Source: Candidatus Omnitrophota bacterium
Lineage (GTDB): Bacteria; Omnitrophota; Gorgyraeia; Gygaellales; Profunditerraquicolaceae
Direction of reading: 5' to 3'
DNA: 48,602 nt
Assembly (NCBI GenBank): GCA_028712375.1
Contig: JAQTQG010000008.1
Coordinates: forward strand, 1-48,602
Each line of letters begins with the position of its first letter. Position 1 is the first letter of the stretch. Below, one piece after another: positions 34,313 to 44,078 of the stretch. The position numbers and the translations under genes are program-made. The notes under the pieces are model-generated. The model worked only from the letters and a program-made list of their open reading frames with translations. It did no database searches and was not told where the DNA came from.

Positions 34313-35398
34313 TTACCTGATCTTTAAAGTTACCAGGGTAAACATGGCAAGCAGGCCAGCAATAATCCAAAACCTGACAATTACTTTATTCTCGGGCCAA
34401 TCCAAAAATTGGAAATGATGATGCAAAGGGGCAATTTTAAAAATCCGCTTTTTCGTCAATTTATATGAACCTACCTGCAATATAACCGAAAGCGCCTCCA
34501 ATACGAATATTCCGCCGACAATTATCAGCAACATTTCTTTTTTAATTAACAGGGCGACGGTCCCAATCGCCCCGCCCAGGGCCAGCGAACCGACATCCCC
34601 CATAAAAATTGTCGCCGGATAACAATTAAACCATAAAAACCCCAGGCCGGCTCCGATAATACTAGAGCAAAAAATAGTTAGTTCCCCGCCGCCTTTAATA
34701 TAAGGAATCAATAAATAATTACTTAAATTAACATTACCTGAAACATAACAAAGAATACTAAAAGCAATTGCCACCATCACCACGATACCAATGGCTAATC
34801 CATCCAGGCCATCAGTAAGGTTCACCGCATTTGATGAGCCGGCAATAACCAAAATAACAAATAAAATATATAAACCGTCTAAATCCAGGTTGACCCCTTT
34901 TAGGAAAGGGATCTCTAAGTTAACATTATGCTGGCTATGAATAAGCATCGCCCCCAAAATCACCCCCAGGATAATCTGGCTGGAAAGTTTCACCTTAGCA
35001 GACAATCCGCTGGCTTTCTTTTTAGTTTGCTTCAAATAATCATCAACAAACCCGGTAATCCCCAGCCAAACCGTGCTGAACAAAACAATCCAAATACATT
35101 GATAAGTAATATCCGCCCAAAGCAAGGTAGAAATTATTACCACTCCCAAAATAAGGATTCCCCCCATAGTCGGAGTGCTCTTCTTATGAAGATGCAAATC
35201 ATCCAGCTTTTGGCTATCGGCTTTATTTATCTTCTCTCCGACTTTTAAGGCTTTTAGTTTTTTAATTAATAGCGGGCCAAAAATCAGGCTAAGCACAAAA
35301 GCAGTTAAAGCAGCCATCGCCGCGCGGAAGGTAATATAGCGGAATATATTAAAAGCAAAAATAAAATCCCTGAGGGGATAAAGCAGATGGTACAACAT
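34313..35398 (-). CDS. mraY: Phospho-N-acetylmuramoyl-pentapeptide transferase
   Basis: The 361-residue polytopic protein (about ten segments) has KSTPTMGGILIL, GFVDDYLKQ, NAVNLTDGLDGLA, GDVGSLALGG and KIAPLHHHFQ with the histidine cluster. It transfers the UDP-MurNAc-pentapeptide to undecaprenyl phosphate, making lipid I. The ATG overlaps the murF stop by one base (TAATG). Confidence 0.97.
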   Translation of the reverse strand: MLYHLLYPLRDFIFAFNIFRYITFRAAMAALTAFVLSLIFGPLLIKKLKALKVGEKINKADSQKLDDLHLHKKSTPTMGGILILGVVIISTLLWADITYQCIWIVLFSTVWLGITGFVDDYLKQTKKKASGLSAKVKLSSQIILGVILGAMLIHSQHNVNLEIPFLKGVNLDLDGLYILFVILVIAGSSNAVNLTDGLDGLAIGIVVMVAIAFSILCYVSGNVNLSNYLLIPYIKGGGELTIFCSSIIGAGLGFLWFNCYPATIFMGDVGSLALGGAIGTVALLIKKEMLLIIVGGIFVLEALSVILQVGSYKLTKKRIFKIAPLHHHFQFLDWPENKVIVRFWIIAGLLAMFTLVTLKIR

Positions 35399-36759
35399 TA
35401 GATTCCTAAGACCTCTTCCATTTTCATCGAACGGGAGCCTTTTACTAAAATCAAATCATCCTTATCCGGAGATATTTTCTTCCATAACAAATCTCTGGCC
35501 TGGGATGCATTAGCACAGCAAAATACCTGCTTGGCCGCTAAACCGTTTTTTCTGGCCGCCAATGCAGTAACGCGGGCTAAATCGCCAACAGTAACCAGCA
35601 AATCACATATATTAGTTATACTCCAAGCAATTTGCCTATGCAATAACTCTTTTTGCCTGCCCAATTCCAGCATATCCCCCATTACCAGTATCTTCCTTCC
35701 GGCACACTGCGCATCATGCAAAGCAGAAAGAGCCGCGCTCAAAGAAAGCGGATTAGAATTATATGTATCATCGATAAATCTTAAACCATTATACTCTACC
35801 AAATTAAGCCTGCCCTTAGGAAATTTAAATACCGCCAGCCTTGCGCGGATATCCGGATAACTGAAACCTAAAATACGCCCGGCTCCGATTGCCGCCAAAG
35901 CATTATAAATATTATAATCCCCCAATGTCGGTAACTCAAATTTAAAACCGGAGTTTACCTTAAACTCTACCTTGACACCGGTTAATTTAATATCCCAAGC
36001 GCGAAAATCACATTTTGTATTAATGCCATAACTAAATATTCGCCGGCCCGTAACCGGATACTTCATCAGCCCTTTTAACAATTTATCGTCGGCATTAATC
36101 AAAGCAATCGCCGGATCGACTAAACTATCCAGCAAAGCAGATTTTTCTTTCAACACTCCTTTTAAACTTTTTAAAAATTCTAAATGGCTCGGGCCGACAT
36201 TAGTAATAATGCCGATATTAGGCCGGGCAATTTTAGCCAGATAATCCACCTCTCCAAAATGATTAGTGCCGATCTCAACAACCGCAAAACGGTCTTGTTT
36301 TGTAAGCTGAATCAAAGTCTGCGGAAGCCCAATCTGATTATTTTTAGTCCCTTCGTTTTTAAGCACCCGGGCACCGGCCGATAATACCCAAGAGACCATA
36401 TCCTTGGTTGTAGTTTTACCATTGGAACCGGTAACCGCGATAACCGGTAAATTAATTTTCCGCCTTTGATAGCTGGCGATATCCCCTAAAGCTAAAACAG
36501 TGTCTTTAACCTTAATCACCGACAATCCCAGCGGAACCGGATTTTTTAACTTCTTATCCACAATTAAACAGCCGGCTTTGGATTTAATGGCAACGGGGAC
36601 AAAATCATGCCCATCGAAATTATTCCCCCGCAGAGCCAAGAAGGCCTCAAGCGGTTTTAATTTTCTGGAATCAGTAGAAATACCGGGCACCTTAGCTGCC
36701 GGACTGCCCTGCATAAGCATGCCATTAGTAGCTTTAATTATTTCATTAACGCTAAACAC
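35398..36759 (-). CDS. murF: UDP-MurNAc-tripeptide--D-Ala-D-Ala ligase
   Basis: The 453-residue Mur ligase has P-loop VTGSNGKTTTKDM, EIGTNHFGEV, FIDDTYNSNP and VMGDMLELG. It adds D-Ala-D-Ala (from Ddl) to complete the pentapeptide precursor. It overlaps murE by 22 nt, suggesting coupled translation. Confidence 0.97.
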   Translation of the reverse strand: MFSVNEIIKATNGMLMQGSPAAKVPGISTDSRKLKPLEAFLALRGNNFDGHDFVPVAIKSKAGCLIVDKKLKNPVPLGLSVIKVKDTVLALGDIASYQRRKINLPVIAVTGSNGKTTTKDMVSWVLSAGARVLKNEGTKNNQIGLPQTLIQLTKQDRFAVVEIGTNHFGEVDYLAKIARPNIGIITNVGPSHLEFLKSLKGVLKEKSALLDSLVDPAIALINADDKLLKGLMKYPVTGRRIFSYGINTKCDFRAWDIKLTGVKVEFKVNSGFKFELPTLGDYNIYNALAAIGAGRILGFSYPDIRARLAVFKFPKGRLNLVEYNGLRFIDDTYNSNPLSLSAALSALHDAQCAGRKILVMGDMLELGRQKELLHRQIAWSITNICDLLVTVGDLARVTALAARKNGLAAKQVFCCANASQARDLLWKKISPDKDDLILVKGSRSMKMEEVLGI

Positions 36760-38153
36760 TCTTTAACTACCTTTCGATCACTAAACTCCAACTTCTTGTT
36801 TTTTAATACTTGGTAATTTTCATGCCCCTTACCGGCAATTAATAAACAGTCCCCTTGCTTTATCAGGGATAAGCCTTTGCGTATAGCACGGCGCCTTTCA
36901 CAAACTACGGAATAATTATTTTTCTTTATTCCCCGCTGGATATCTTGAATAATCTGCCCCGGCGGCTCAGAGCGCGGGTTATCACTGGTAATCACCGCAT
37001 AATCCGCTAACTCACTAACCACCCTGCCCATTTGCGGGCGCTTAAGTTTATCCCGCTCTCCGCCGCAACCAAAAACTACAACAATTTTTCCTTTAACCAG
37101 CGGCCTCAAACAACTAATCACATTAAAAAGCGCGTCCGGAGTGTGCGCATAATCAATAAAGATATCCAAGCCTTGCGGCACATTAACCCTTTCCAGCCTG
37201 CCAGGCACGCTGCTGAATTTTTCTAGCGCAGACTTAATATCTAAAACCGGAAATTTTTCACTTAACCCCCAGCTGATCGCCGCAAGAATATTATAGATAT
37301 TATGTAAACCGGTTAATTTTGTCTTAAATTTCAGTTGTAAATTATCCGCAACCAACAAAAATTCCGTAGCGCCAATTCCAAATTTAATATCCTTTGCCAT
37401 TACATCAGAGTTATTTTTTACCCCATAAGTCAATATTTTAGCTTTCGTTAAATGCTTAACCCTCCTGCCGTATTTATCGTCGTTATTTATAATTGCCTTG
37501 CCGGTTAACGGCAGCATGCCAAAAAGCTTGGTTTTCGCTAAAAAATAATTTTCCAGATTCTTATGGTAATCCAGATGATCTTGGGTGAGATTGGTAAATA
37601 TGGCATGGCTGAATTTAATCCCGGCCACCCTCTCCTGGTCTAAAGCGTGGGAAGAAACTTCCATAGCGCAATACTTAACTTTTTGCATATACATCTTCTT
37701 TAATAATTCCTGCAATTGCCCGGCTCCGGGAGTAGTATTTTTGGCGATAATCACTTTATTTTTAAAACGGTAGTTTATTGTACCGATTACCCCGCAGGCA
37801 TAACCGGCTTCTTTGGCGATTGCTTCCATTAAATATGAAATAGTGGTTTTTCCATTTGTCCCAGTGATTCCGGCAACTTTAATCTTACTGGAAGCAGACC
37901 CATAAAACTTATCGGTTACCCTGGCAAAAAACTTGCGGCAATCGTCAACTACCAAAAATACAACTTTTTCCGCAGCCTTTACCGGCAATACCTCTTCTTC
38001 TACGGCGACCATACTGGCCCCCTTGGCAATTGCTTCCTTGATAAACCGGTTGCCATCCTGGCGGTTACCCTTAATTGCGACAAAGAGAAAACCCTTTTTC
38101 ACATCTTTAGAGTTTGAGGTTATGCCTTTAATTTCTAAATCGACGATCTTCAT
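36738..38153 (-). CDS. murE: UDP-MurNAc-L-Ala-D-Glu--diamino acid ligase MurE
   Basis: The 471-residue Mur ligase has P-loop ITGTNGKTTISYL, NTTPGAGQLQ, EVSSHALDQ and DYAHTPDAL. The third-residue pocket reads TSDNPRSEPP; the DNPR motif is typical of enzymes that add meso-diaminopimelate, so meso-DAP peptidoglycan is likely. The start is ATG at 38153 with GAAGGTGCGGG before it, the same style of binding site as in the 75-nt repeats and xerD. A 76-nt gap separates it from ftsI. Confidence 0.96.
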   Translation of the reverse strand: MKIVDLEIKGITSNSKDVKKGFLFVAIKGNRQDGNRFIKEAIAKGASMVAVEEEVLPVKAAEKVVFLVVDDCRKFFARVTDKFYGSASSKIKVAGITGTNGKTTISYLMEAIAKEAGYACGVIGTINYRFKNKVIIAKNTTPGAGQLQELLKKMYMQKVKYCAMEVSSHALDQERVAGIKFSHAIFTNLTQDHLDYHKNLENYFLAKTKLFGMLPLTGKAIINNDDKYGRRVKHLTKAKILTYGVKNNSDVMAKDIKFGIGATEFLLVADNLQLKFKTKLTGLHNIYNILAAISWGLSEKFPVLDIKSALEKFSSVPGRLERVNVPQGLDIFIDYAHTPDALFNVISCLRPLVKGKIVVVFGCGGERDKLKRPQMGRVVSELADYAVITSDNPRSEPPGQIIQDIQRGIKKNNYSVVCERRRAIRKGLSLIKQGDCLLIAGKGHENYQVLKNKKLEFSDRKVVKECLALMK

Positions 38154-38229
38154 CCCGCACCTTCATTTTTATTCAACTTATTAGGCCATATGTTTATAAT
38201 AGTAATTAAATACACATAAGGCATGGAAT

Positions 38230-39927
38230 TCATTGCGCGATAACTTCCATTGGTATTTGATTTCCTTTTAAGTAACGGATCACATCGCTGGCGACTTTTT
38301 GAAATACCGGCGCAGCAACTACCCCGCCAAAATGAGATCCATGCGGCTCATCCACAGTAACCACAATAGTCAATAATGGGTCTTCCGCCGGAGAAAAGCC
38401 AATAAAAGAAGCGATAAATTTATCATGCGAATAAGTCCCGTTAGCTTCAAGTTTCTGGGCAGTCCCGGTTTTTCCCGCCGCGCTAAAGCCCAAAACCTTA
38501 GCCAATTTCCCAGTCCCTTCTTCGATTACTCCGGTAAGGATTTTCTTGATGCGCATGGCCGTATCTACGGAAATAACTTTATGTATTAATACCGGCTTAT
38601 TTTGTTTTATGATACGGCCCTGGTTATCACGCACAGAATCAATAATGTAAGGCTTCATTAATTGCCCCCCATTGGCAATCACGGAAATCGCGCTGGCTAA
38701 TTGCAAAGCTGTCACTCCTACCCCCTGCCCCATCGGTATAGCAGTAATAGATGATTTGGACCAGGAACGCACAGGAATAATCATTCCGGAAATTTCGCCT
38801 GAAATGTCTACTCCTAATTTGGCACCAAAACCAAACGCTTTTATGTAACGATAAACCGTATCCGGGCCCAATAATTGCGCTACTTTTACAGTACCGATAT
38901 TACTGGATTCCTCAATAACCTGCCTAAAAGTAAGGTTTCCGTGCGGCATATGATCATGCAAAATTCGCCCGCCTACGCGATAGGCGCCATTTTCGCAATA
39001 AAACACATCCTCTTCAGTTACTTTTTTTTCTTCAAGCGCAGCGGAAGCAGTAACAATCTTAAATACCGAACCGGGCTCAAAAAGGTCGCAAATCGCCCGG
39101 TTACGCATTGTATCCTTGCTCACATTAGAATGATTATTTAAATCATAAGTAGGCCGGTTAGCCATCGCCAGAATTCTGCCGGTATGCGGGTCCATTACAA
39201 TAATGCTGGCTCCCTTGGCATGAAAAGTTTTAAAAGCTTTATCCAGCTCTCTCTCTGCGATATATTGGATAACTTCATCAATCGTCAAAACTAAATCTTC
39301 GCCGTCAACCGGCACAACCATCTTCTCCCAAATATCCAACTTCTTCAGGCGGGCATCACGTAAAAATATCGCCCAGCCGGGAACCCCTTTTAAATAGTTA
39401 TTAAACCCTCTTTCTACCCCTTCTAAGCCCACATTATCCATCCCGCTAAAACCAATTACGTGGCTGGCCAAATAGCTGTTTGGATAAATACGCTTGGTCT
39501 CCTTGACAAAACCTAACCCTTTAATATTTAATTTTTTAATCGCTGCGGACTTCTCCGGAGTAAGTTTGCGCGCCAGCCAAATAAACGATTTTTTACGATT
39601 CAACCTTTCCTGAAGATAACTACGCTCAACACCCAATATCGGCAGCAACTGATTTATAACGTTTTCTTTATTTTTAATAGCATTGGGAACAGCATAAAGG
39701 GAATCCATGGACATATTCACTGCCTGGGCCTTGAGATTACAATCATAGATCGTTCCCCGCCTTGGCTCAAGTTCTACAAGTTGATTATGCTGTTTTTTGG
39801 CGATTGCGGTAAGATAATCCGAACGGAAAAACTGAATAAAAAAAAGACGCCCCACGCAAAGCAGGAGAAAAATAAAAAAAAGCAGGAATACCGCCTCACA
39901 CCTTCGGCGATAATTACTAATATACAC
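38230..39927 (-). CDS. ftsI: Penicillin-binding protein 3, septal transpeptidase FtsI
   Basis: The 565-residue class B PBP has an N-terminal membrane anchor (about 12-32), a dimerisation domain and a transpeptidase domain. Motifs are EPGSVFKIV (SxxK), SSNIGTVK (SxN) and AAGKTGTAQK (KTG). No PASTA domains follow. It cross-links septal wall with FtsW. The start is GTG with AAGGA about seven bases upstream. It follows the ftsL gene by 21 nt. Confidence 0.96.
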   Translation of the reverse strand: MYISNYRRRCEAVFLLFFIFLLLCVGRLFFIQFFRSDYLTAIAKKQHNQLVELEPRRGTIYDCNLKAQAVNMSMDSLYAVPNAIKNKENVINQLLPILGVERSYLQERLNRKKSFIWLARKLTPEKSAAIKKLNIKGLGFVKETKRIYPNSYLASHVIGFSGMDNVGLEGVERGFNNYLKGVPGWAIFLRDARLKKLDIWEKMVVPVDGEDLVLTIDEVIQYIAERELDKAFKTFHAKGASIIVMDPHTGRILAMANRPTYDLNNHSNVSKDTMRNRAICDLFEPGSVFKIVTASAALEEKKVTEEDVFYCENGAYRVGGRILHDHMPHGNLTFRQVIEESSNIGTVKVAQLLGPDTVYRYIKAFGFGAKLGVDISGEISGMIIPVRSWSKSSITAIPMGQGVGVTALQLASAISVIANGGQLMKPYIIDSVRDNQGRIIKQNKPVLIHKVISVDTAMRIKKILTGVIEEGTGKLAKVLGFSAAGKTGTAQKLEANGTYSHDKFIASFIGFSPAEDPLLTIVVTVDEPHGSHFGGVVAAPVFQKVASDVIRYLKGNQIPMEVIAQ

Positions 39928-39948
39928 TATTTTCCTTAGGAATAATAA

Positions 39949-40317
39949 TTAGGGATTAATTGTCTTTGCCTGGGCTTCTCGCTTCAAACTAAAAATCTTC
40001 GCCAAAAGGCCTTCTTGAGAACGATTCTGATTCGCAAGCTTTAAGCCATCTGATGAAGAAATAAATTTAACAAAACGATAATTATCCGGCATCTGAAAGT
40101 CATTAGTACCATTTATACGCGCGCCAATATTTACCAAAGAAGAACTCTTATTAATATTATACCTTAACGCCGTATTTTTATCTAGAAGCTCTGTATAAAT
40201 TGCTTGTTTTTTCTGGCCCAGGTAAGCCAGGCGGAAAATTTCACTCTGCTGATAGACATAGAGCACTGAAAAAGAAGTAATAAATACTACTGTGGAAAAA
40301 AATTTAGTTAACCGCAT
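39949..40317 (-). CDS. ftsL: FtsL-like cell division protein
   Basis: The 122-residue protein has one N-terminal membrane helix (about 5-24) and a periplasmic helical segment (about 30-65), the FtsL architecture. Sequence alone is not diagnostic; position between rsmH and ftsI is. The C-terminal half is longer and less helical than in the shortest FtsL proteins. It would join FtsQ and FtsB to activate FtsWI. Confidence 0.75.
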   Translation of the reverse strand: MRLTKFFSTVVFITSFSVLYVYQQSEIFRLAYLGQKKQAIYTELLDKNTALRYNINKSSSLVNIGARINGTNDFQMPDNYRFVKFISSSDGLKLANQNRSQEGLLAKIFSLKREAQAKTINP

Positions 40318-40322
40318 ATCGT

Positions 40323-41225
40323 CTATATCCTTTCAGCAACCCTAAACTTAGAGCTGCGGCTAGAAGGGTTAACTTCTATTTCACCGAATCCGGGAGTTAG
40401 GGGCTTAGCTGTAACAATATCAATTAATCCGTCGGCGGCAAGCGCGCGGAATGTATGCTTAATTACACGATCCTCTAAAGAATGAAATGAAATAACACAT
40501 ATTCTAGCTTGCTTTTTCAAAATATCAACAGCTTTCTTAACGGCACTTTCCAAAATTTCTAACTCGCGGTTCACGGCGATGCGCACCGCCTGAAAAGTGC
40601 GCGTAGCCGGATGAATACGGTAAAAACTCCTGCGGTAACGATGCGGAATCGCCCGCATCACTAAATTCGCTAATTGCTTGGTAGTCGAGATCGGTTCGCT
40701 CCTGCGCTCCTGCACTAAGAGGTGCGCGATACGGTTATGCCAACGTTCCTGTCCAAAATTCCAGAGTATCTGAGAAATTTCGTTTTCATTCAGGTTATTT
40801 ACTAAATCATATGCTGATATATAACTGCTTTTATCTAAACGCATATCTAGCGGGCCTTCCTCCTGAAAACTAAAACCTCTTTGCGGATCGCGCAGCTGAT
40901 AGCTGGATATCCCCAAATCAAAAACAATACCATCAATTTTTTCGATACCCAGGTTAACCATTACCTGGTCAAGATCCACAAAATTGGCATGGACAAATTC
41001 AGCGCTATCTTTAAACTCTGCCAGCCTCTGGCGGCAAATACTTAAGGAATTTTCATCGCGGTCTATCCCGATCAATCGCCCCCCCGGAGTAATCCTTTTT
41101 AATATCTCCAGTGAATGCCCGCCGGTTCCTAAAGTAGCATCAACAATTATCTGTCCGGGTTTTAGATTTAAAGAATCCAATACTTCCTGTAACATTACCG
41201 GGACATGCAAGGTATCTTCTAACAT
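40323..41225 (-). CDS. rsmH: 16S rRNA (cytosine1402-N4)-methyltransferase
   Basis: The 300-residue SAM methyltransferase has HVPVMLQEVLD, DATLGTGGHS (SAM loop), FDLGISSYQL, RGFSF...PLDMR and CVISFHSLEDR. It methylates C1402 of 16S rRNA. The start codon follows the mraZ stop with no intervening base. It is the second gene of the dcw transcript, as in most bacteria. Confidence 0.97.
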   Translation of the reverse strand: MLEDTLHVPVMLQEVLDSLNLKPGQIIVDATLGTGGHSLEILKRITPGGRLIGIDRDENSLSICRQRLAEFKDSAEFVHANFVDLDQVMVNLGIEKIDGIVFDLGISSYQLRDPQRGFSFQEEGPLDMRLDKSSYISAYDLVNNLNENEISQILWNFGQERWHNRIAHLLVQERRSEPISTTKQLANLVMRAIPHRYRRSFYRIHPATRTFQAVRIAVNRELEILESAVKKAVDILKKQARICVISFHSLEDRVIKHTFRALAADGLIDIVTAKPLTPGFGEIEVNPSSRSSKFRVAERI

Positions 41226-41663
41226 TTATACATCCATTAATTTTTCAGCGATTTCTTCAAAAGACTGGCGGCTGTTGCCGTAAAAATCATGCCACAAATT
41301 TTTTGCCCAGATTTCAATGCGGTTAGAAACGCCGACAATCATCACATCTTTTTTAATATCCGCAAAATCTTTTAAGTATTGCGGCAGAAGGACCCTGCCC
41401 TGTCTATCGGGAGAAACATCTACCGCCCCGCTAAATAACAAACGGTTAAAAATACGCGATTGCTGCTTAGTAAAAGACATGGTTTTAAATTTATTTTCCT
41501 GGGAACGCCATTCTTCTTCCGAGAACATGAAGAGGCATTTATCTAAACCGCGGGTAACAAAAAACTTTTCCACGAATTGATTTTTAGCAACTTCGCGGAA
41601 TTTAGCGGGCAAAATTAAGCGCCCTTTACGATCTATAGAATGTTCAAACTCACCGTAGAACAT
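41226..41663 (-). CDS. mraZ: Transcriptional regulator MraZ
   Basis: The 145-residue protein has two AbrB-like MraZ repeats, each with the DxKGR-type DNA-binding motif: SIDRKGRLILPAKF (about residue 9) and SPDRQGRVLLPQYL (about 84). It binds direct repeats upstream of its own gene and represses or tunes dcw expression in studied bacteria. A matching operator is present immediately upstream, so autoregulation is likely. Confidence 0.96.
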   Translation of the reverse strand: MFYGEFEHSIDRKGRLILPAKFREVAKNQFVEKFFVTRGLDKCLFMFSEEEWRSQENKFKTMSFTKQQSRIFNRLLFSGAVDVSPDRQGRVLLPQYLKDFADIKKDVMIVGVSNRIEIWAKNLWHDFYGNSRQSFEEIAEKLMDV

Positions 41664-41672
41664 TTTTTTCTT

Positions 41673-41702
41673 CCTTCCACTTTACTCCACTTTTATCCAC
41701 TT
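41673..41702 (-). promoter_or_regulatory. MraZ operator: three direct repeats with 10-bp period
   Basis: AAGTGG occurs three times on the minus strand (41697-41702, 41687-41692, 41677-41682) at an exact 10-bp period, between the promoter and the mraZ ATG. Known MraZ boxes are short G-rich repeats spaced one helical turn apart. The last repeat runs into the mraZ ribosome binding site (AAGGAAG). Confidence 0.85.
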
Positions 41703-41710
41703 ATGTACAG

Positions 41711-41739
41711 AGTATAGACAAAATCCTCCCCCTTGTCAA
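41711..41739 (-). promoter_or_regulatory. Sigma-70 promoter of the dcw operon
   Basis: Minus strand -35 TTGACA (41734-41739), 17-bp spacer, -10 TATACT (41711-41716). The start site would fall near 41703-41705, at the edge of the MraZ repeats, so bound MraZ would block initiation or clearance. No terminator is evident between ribF and this promoter. Confidence 0.85.
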
Positions 41740-41826
41740 GAAAAAATTTTTCATAAATACTGTAAATACAATTGATTGTGGATGTCAGGTTTAAAAACTC
41801 TAGCTATTGTGGTATTCTGGGGGAAG

Positions 41827-42726
41827 CTACAGAATCTTTCGGCAAGAAATAATATCTTTTTTAATTTGAGCAGATAAATCTTTGAGGCTGGTGAATTTCT
41901 GATCTGAACGGATTAATTTTATAAACTGGATTTCCAGAACCTTGCCATAAATATCTTTGTGAAAATCAAAAATGTGCACTTCTATGCGCATAGCCGCATC
42001 TGCTGGATAAATGGTAGGCCTTTTGCCGATATAACAGACGCCATCATATCTTTTTTTAGAAAATATAACTTGTACTGCATAGATACCTGCCGGTGGAACG
42101 ACCTCGTGGTGAGGATTAATATTTGCTGTCGGAAACCCCAGCAGCCTGCCCAACTTACTCCCTCTGATTACAGTCCCTAAAACACTTACCCGGCGTCCAA
42201 GTAATTTTTGAGCCTGCTTAAGCTTAGAATTTTTTATTAATTTCCTTATCGTCGTACTGCTTACCGTCAGAGTGCCGGATTTTACAACATCAAAAATTCT
42301 AACTCCGATTTTATAATTTTTTGCTTCTTTAACTAATAACCGGTAATCTCCGGCTGCCTGGCTGCCAAACCTAAAATTCTTTCCCACATAAATAAAACTA
42401 GCCCCGATATTCCCCGCCAGTATTTCTGAAATAAAATCTTTGGCGCTTATTTTCGCAAAGCTACGGCTGAATTTTACCACAATGCACACATCTACCCCCA
42501 TCTCCGCAATTAATCTTAGGCGATGCTGCAAAGAATAAAGGCTTTCTTTTTCTTGCGGATGCGGAAAAAATGTCAAAACCAAGCTAGTGCCTTTTATGCG
42601 CTTTGCTTTTTTAACAGTCGCCCGCAGGATATTGCGATGGCCAAGATGCAAGCCGTCAAAAACACCCAAGGCAACCACCGGCCTACGTAATTTCTTAATC
42701 TGTTTAACTCCATAAATAATTTTCAT
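41827..42726 (-). CDS. ribF: Bifunctional riboflavin kinase / FAD synthetase
   Basis: The 299-residue protein has an N-terminal nucleotidyltransferase domain (about 15-165, GVFDGLHLGHRNIL and FFPHP) and a C-terminal flavokinase domain (about 175-295, LLGFPTANI). It converts riboflavin to FMN and FAD. It is last in the run rbfA-nrnA-ribF; truB, which often lies between nrnA and ribF, is absent. Confidence 0.95.
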   Translation of the reverse strand: MKIIYGVKQIKKLRRPVVALGVFDGLHLGHRNILRATVKKAKRIKGTSLVLTFFPHPQEKESLYSLQHRLRLIAEMGVDVCIVVKFSRSFAKISAKDFISEILAGNIGASFIYVGKNFRFGSQAAGDYRLLVKEAKNYKIGVRIFDVVKSGTLTVSSTTIRKLIKNSKLKQAQKLLGRRVSVLGTVIRGSKLGRLLGFPTANINPHHEVVPPAGIYAVQVIFSKKRYDGVCYIGKRPTIYPADAAMRIEVHIFDFHKDIYGKVLEIQFIKLIRSDQKFTSLKDLSAQIKKDIISCRKIL

Positions 42727-42763
42727 GGTTATTATCGATTAACTTCTGAGGCGTTGCGCGTAA

Positions 42764-43741
42764 CTACTTCTGATTAAAAACCTGGCAAATTTTAGAAATA
42801 ACTTTACGGCGCACGCTCAAAAGATTTCCGGAAACAGTGCAGCCAGCAGCAGTCCTGTGCCCTCCACCGCCAAAGAATGCCGCCACCTTGTTCACATCTA
42901 CTGCCCCCTGGCTTCTTAAGTTAACGCGAACCTGAAATTTTGGCCCCAGATTTTTCTTAAACAACGCTACCACTTCCACCCCTTTAATCGTCCGGCCAAA
43001 AGTCAAACACTGATCCGCTAAATCCACACCGGATGTTTTGGCTTTAGTAATCTTTTGGTCAATCTGAAAAACAGCCAACCTGCCATCGGCGAAAAATTTA
43101 ATTTTTGACAAAAATTTAAGCAATAACTTTGCCTCTGCCGGAGGAATATTTTCATAAGTGTAGCGATAAACTTGCGCCACATTAATCCCGAATTTCAAAA
43201 GCTCAGCAGCAGCCCTGAATGTAGAACTAGAAGTATTGGAATAACGAAAAGATCCGGTATCGGTCATTATCCCCGTGTAGAGAACTAAAGCGGTGTCCCT
43301 ATCCATCGCTAGATGCAATCGTTTGTGAAGCTTATAGATCATTTCCGAACAAGAAGAAGCCCGGGCATCCACCCAATTTACATCACCAAAAGATTGATTA
43401 CTGATATGATGATCGATATTTAATACCGGCTTATTGTCATGATTTAGTTCATACACTCTTCCCGTGCGCTTTAAATCAGCGCAATCCAGGACCACTAAAC
43501 AATCAAATTTGATATATGCAGATTCTTTATCCAAGCGGCGGATAATCTTAGCCCCGGGTAAAAAATCGTAACCATAGGGCAACCGATCATCGCTGACAAT
43601 AGTTGCCTGCTTACCCAGCTTCTTGATAATATTATAAAATCCCAGCTGGGCTCCCAAAGCATCCCCTTCAGGGCTGGTATGCGCAGCAATCAAAAAATTA
43701 TTATACTTTTTTATACTCCGGCAAATTTTACTTAGTCCCAT
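42764..43741 (-). CDS. nrnA: DHH/DHHA1 phosphoesterase, NrnA-type oligoribonuclease
   Basis: The 325-residue protein has a DHH domain with AAHTSPEGDALGAQLG, VLDCAD and NIDHHISN, and a DHHA1 domain ending in FGGGGHRTAAG. NrnA-type enzymes degrade short RNA oligonucleotides and dephosphorylate pAp; some family members cleave cyclic-dinucleotide products. It overlaps rbfA by 14 nt, a common pairing. Confidence 0.9.
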   Translation of the reverse strand: MGLSKICRSIKKYNNFLIAAHTSPEGDALGAQLGFYNIIKKLGKQATIVSDDRLPYGYDFLPGAKIIRRLDKESAYIKFDCLVVLDCADLKRTGRVYELNHDNKPVLNIDHHISNQSFGDVNWVDARASSCSEMIYKLHKRLHLAMDRDTALVLYTGIMTDTGSFRYSNTSSSTFRAAAELLKFGINVAQVYRYTYENIPPAEAKLLLKFLSKIKFFADGRLAVFQIDQKITKAKTSGVDLADQCLTFGRTIKGVEVVALFKKNLGPKFQVRVNLRSQGAVDVNKVAAFFGGGGHRTAAGCTVSGNLLSVRRKVISKICQVFNQK

Positions 43742-44078
43742 CAGTCTCCTTTATCTTATTCAATACCTCCTGGATCTTAACGCTATACTCTGTGGAATGA
43801 TCTTGGCAAAACATAAGCTCGGTAGCAAAACGCAAATTAATCCTCTGCGCAACTAAGCTGCGGATATAGCCTAAAGCGGAATCTAAAGCGATTTTCGTTT
43901 TTTTACAAGCATCTTCTTTGCCTAAAACACTGTAAAAGATTTTCGCGTTTCTTAAATCTTTAGACAACTCTACCCGGGTAATCGTAACGAAACCTACGCG
44001 CGGATCTTTTAGTTCATCGTGAATAATAAGGCTAACTTCTTTTTTTATCGCTTCTTCAACACGTTCTTGCCTGGACAT
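43728..44078 (-). CDS. rbfA: Ribosome-binding factor A
   Basis: The 116-residue protein has the KH-like RbfA fold: an N-terminal RQERVEEAIKKEVS helix, LKDPRVGFVTITRVELSKDL and a C-terminal RINLRFATELMFCQD. It assists 30S maturation near the 16S 5' end. In many bacteria it follows infB; here a CCA/poly(A) polymerase gene precedes it by 19 nt. Confidence 0.93.
   Translation of the reverse strand: MSRQERVEEAIKKEVSLIIHDELKDPRVGFVTITRVELSKDLRNAKIFYSVLGKEDACKKTKIALDSALGYIRSLVAQRINLRFATELMFCQDHSTEYSVKIQEVLNKIKETDGTK

Noticed and set aside
38150-38224. 24-codon frame between ftsI and murE whose TGA overlaps the murE ATG
   Set aside because: No ribosome binding site precedes its ATG and its end simply reads through the murE binding site; most likely chance.
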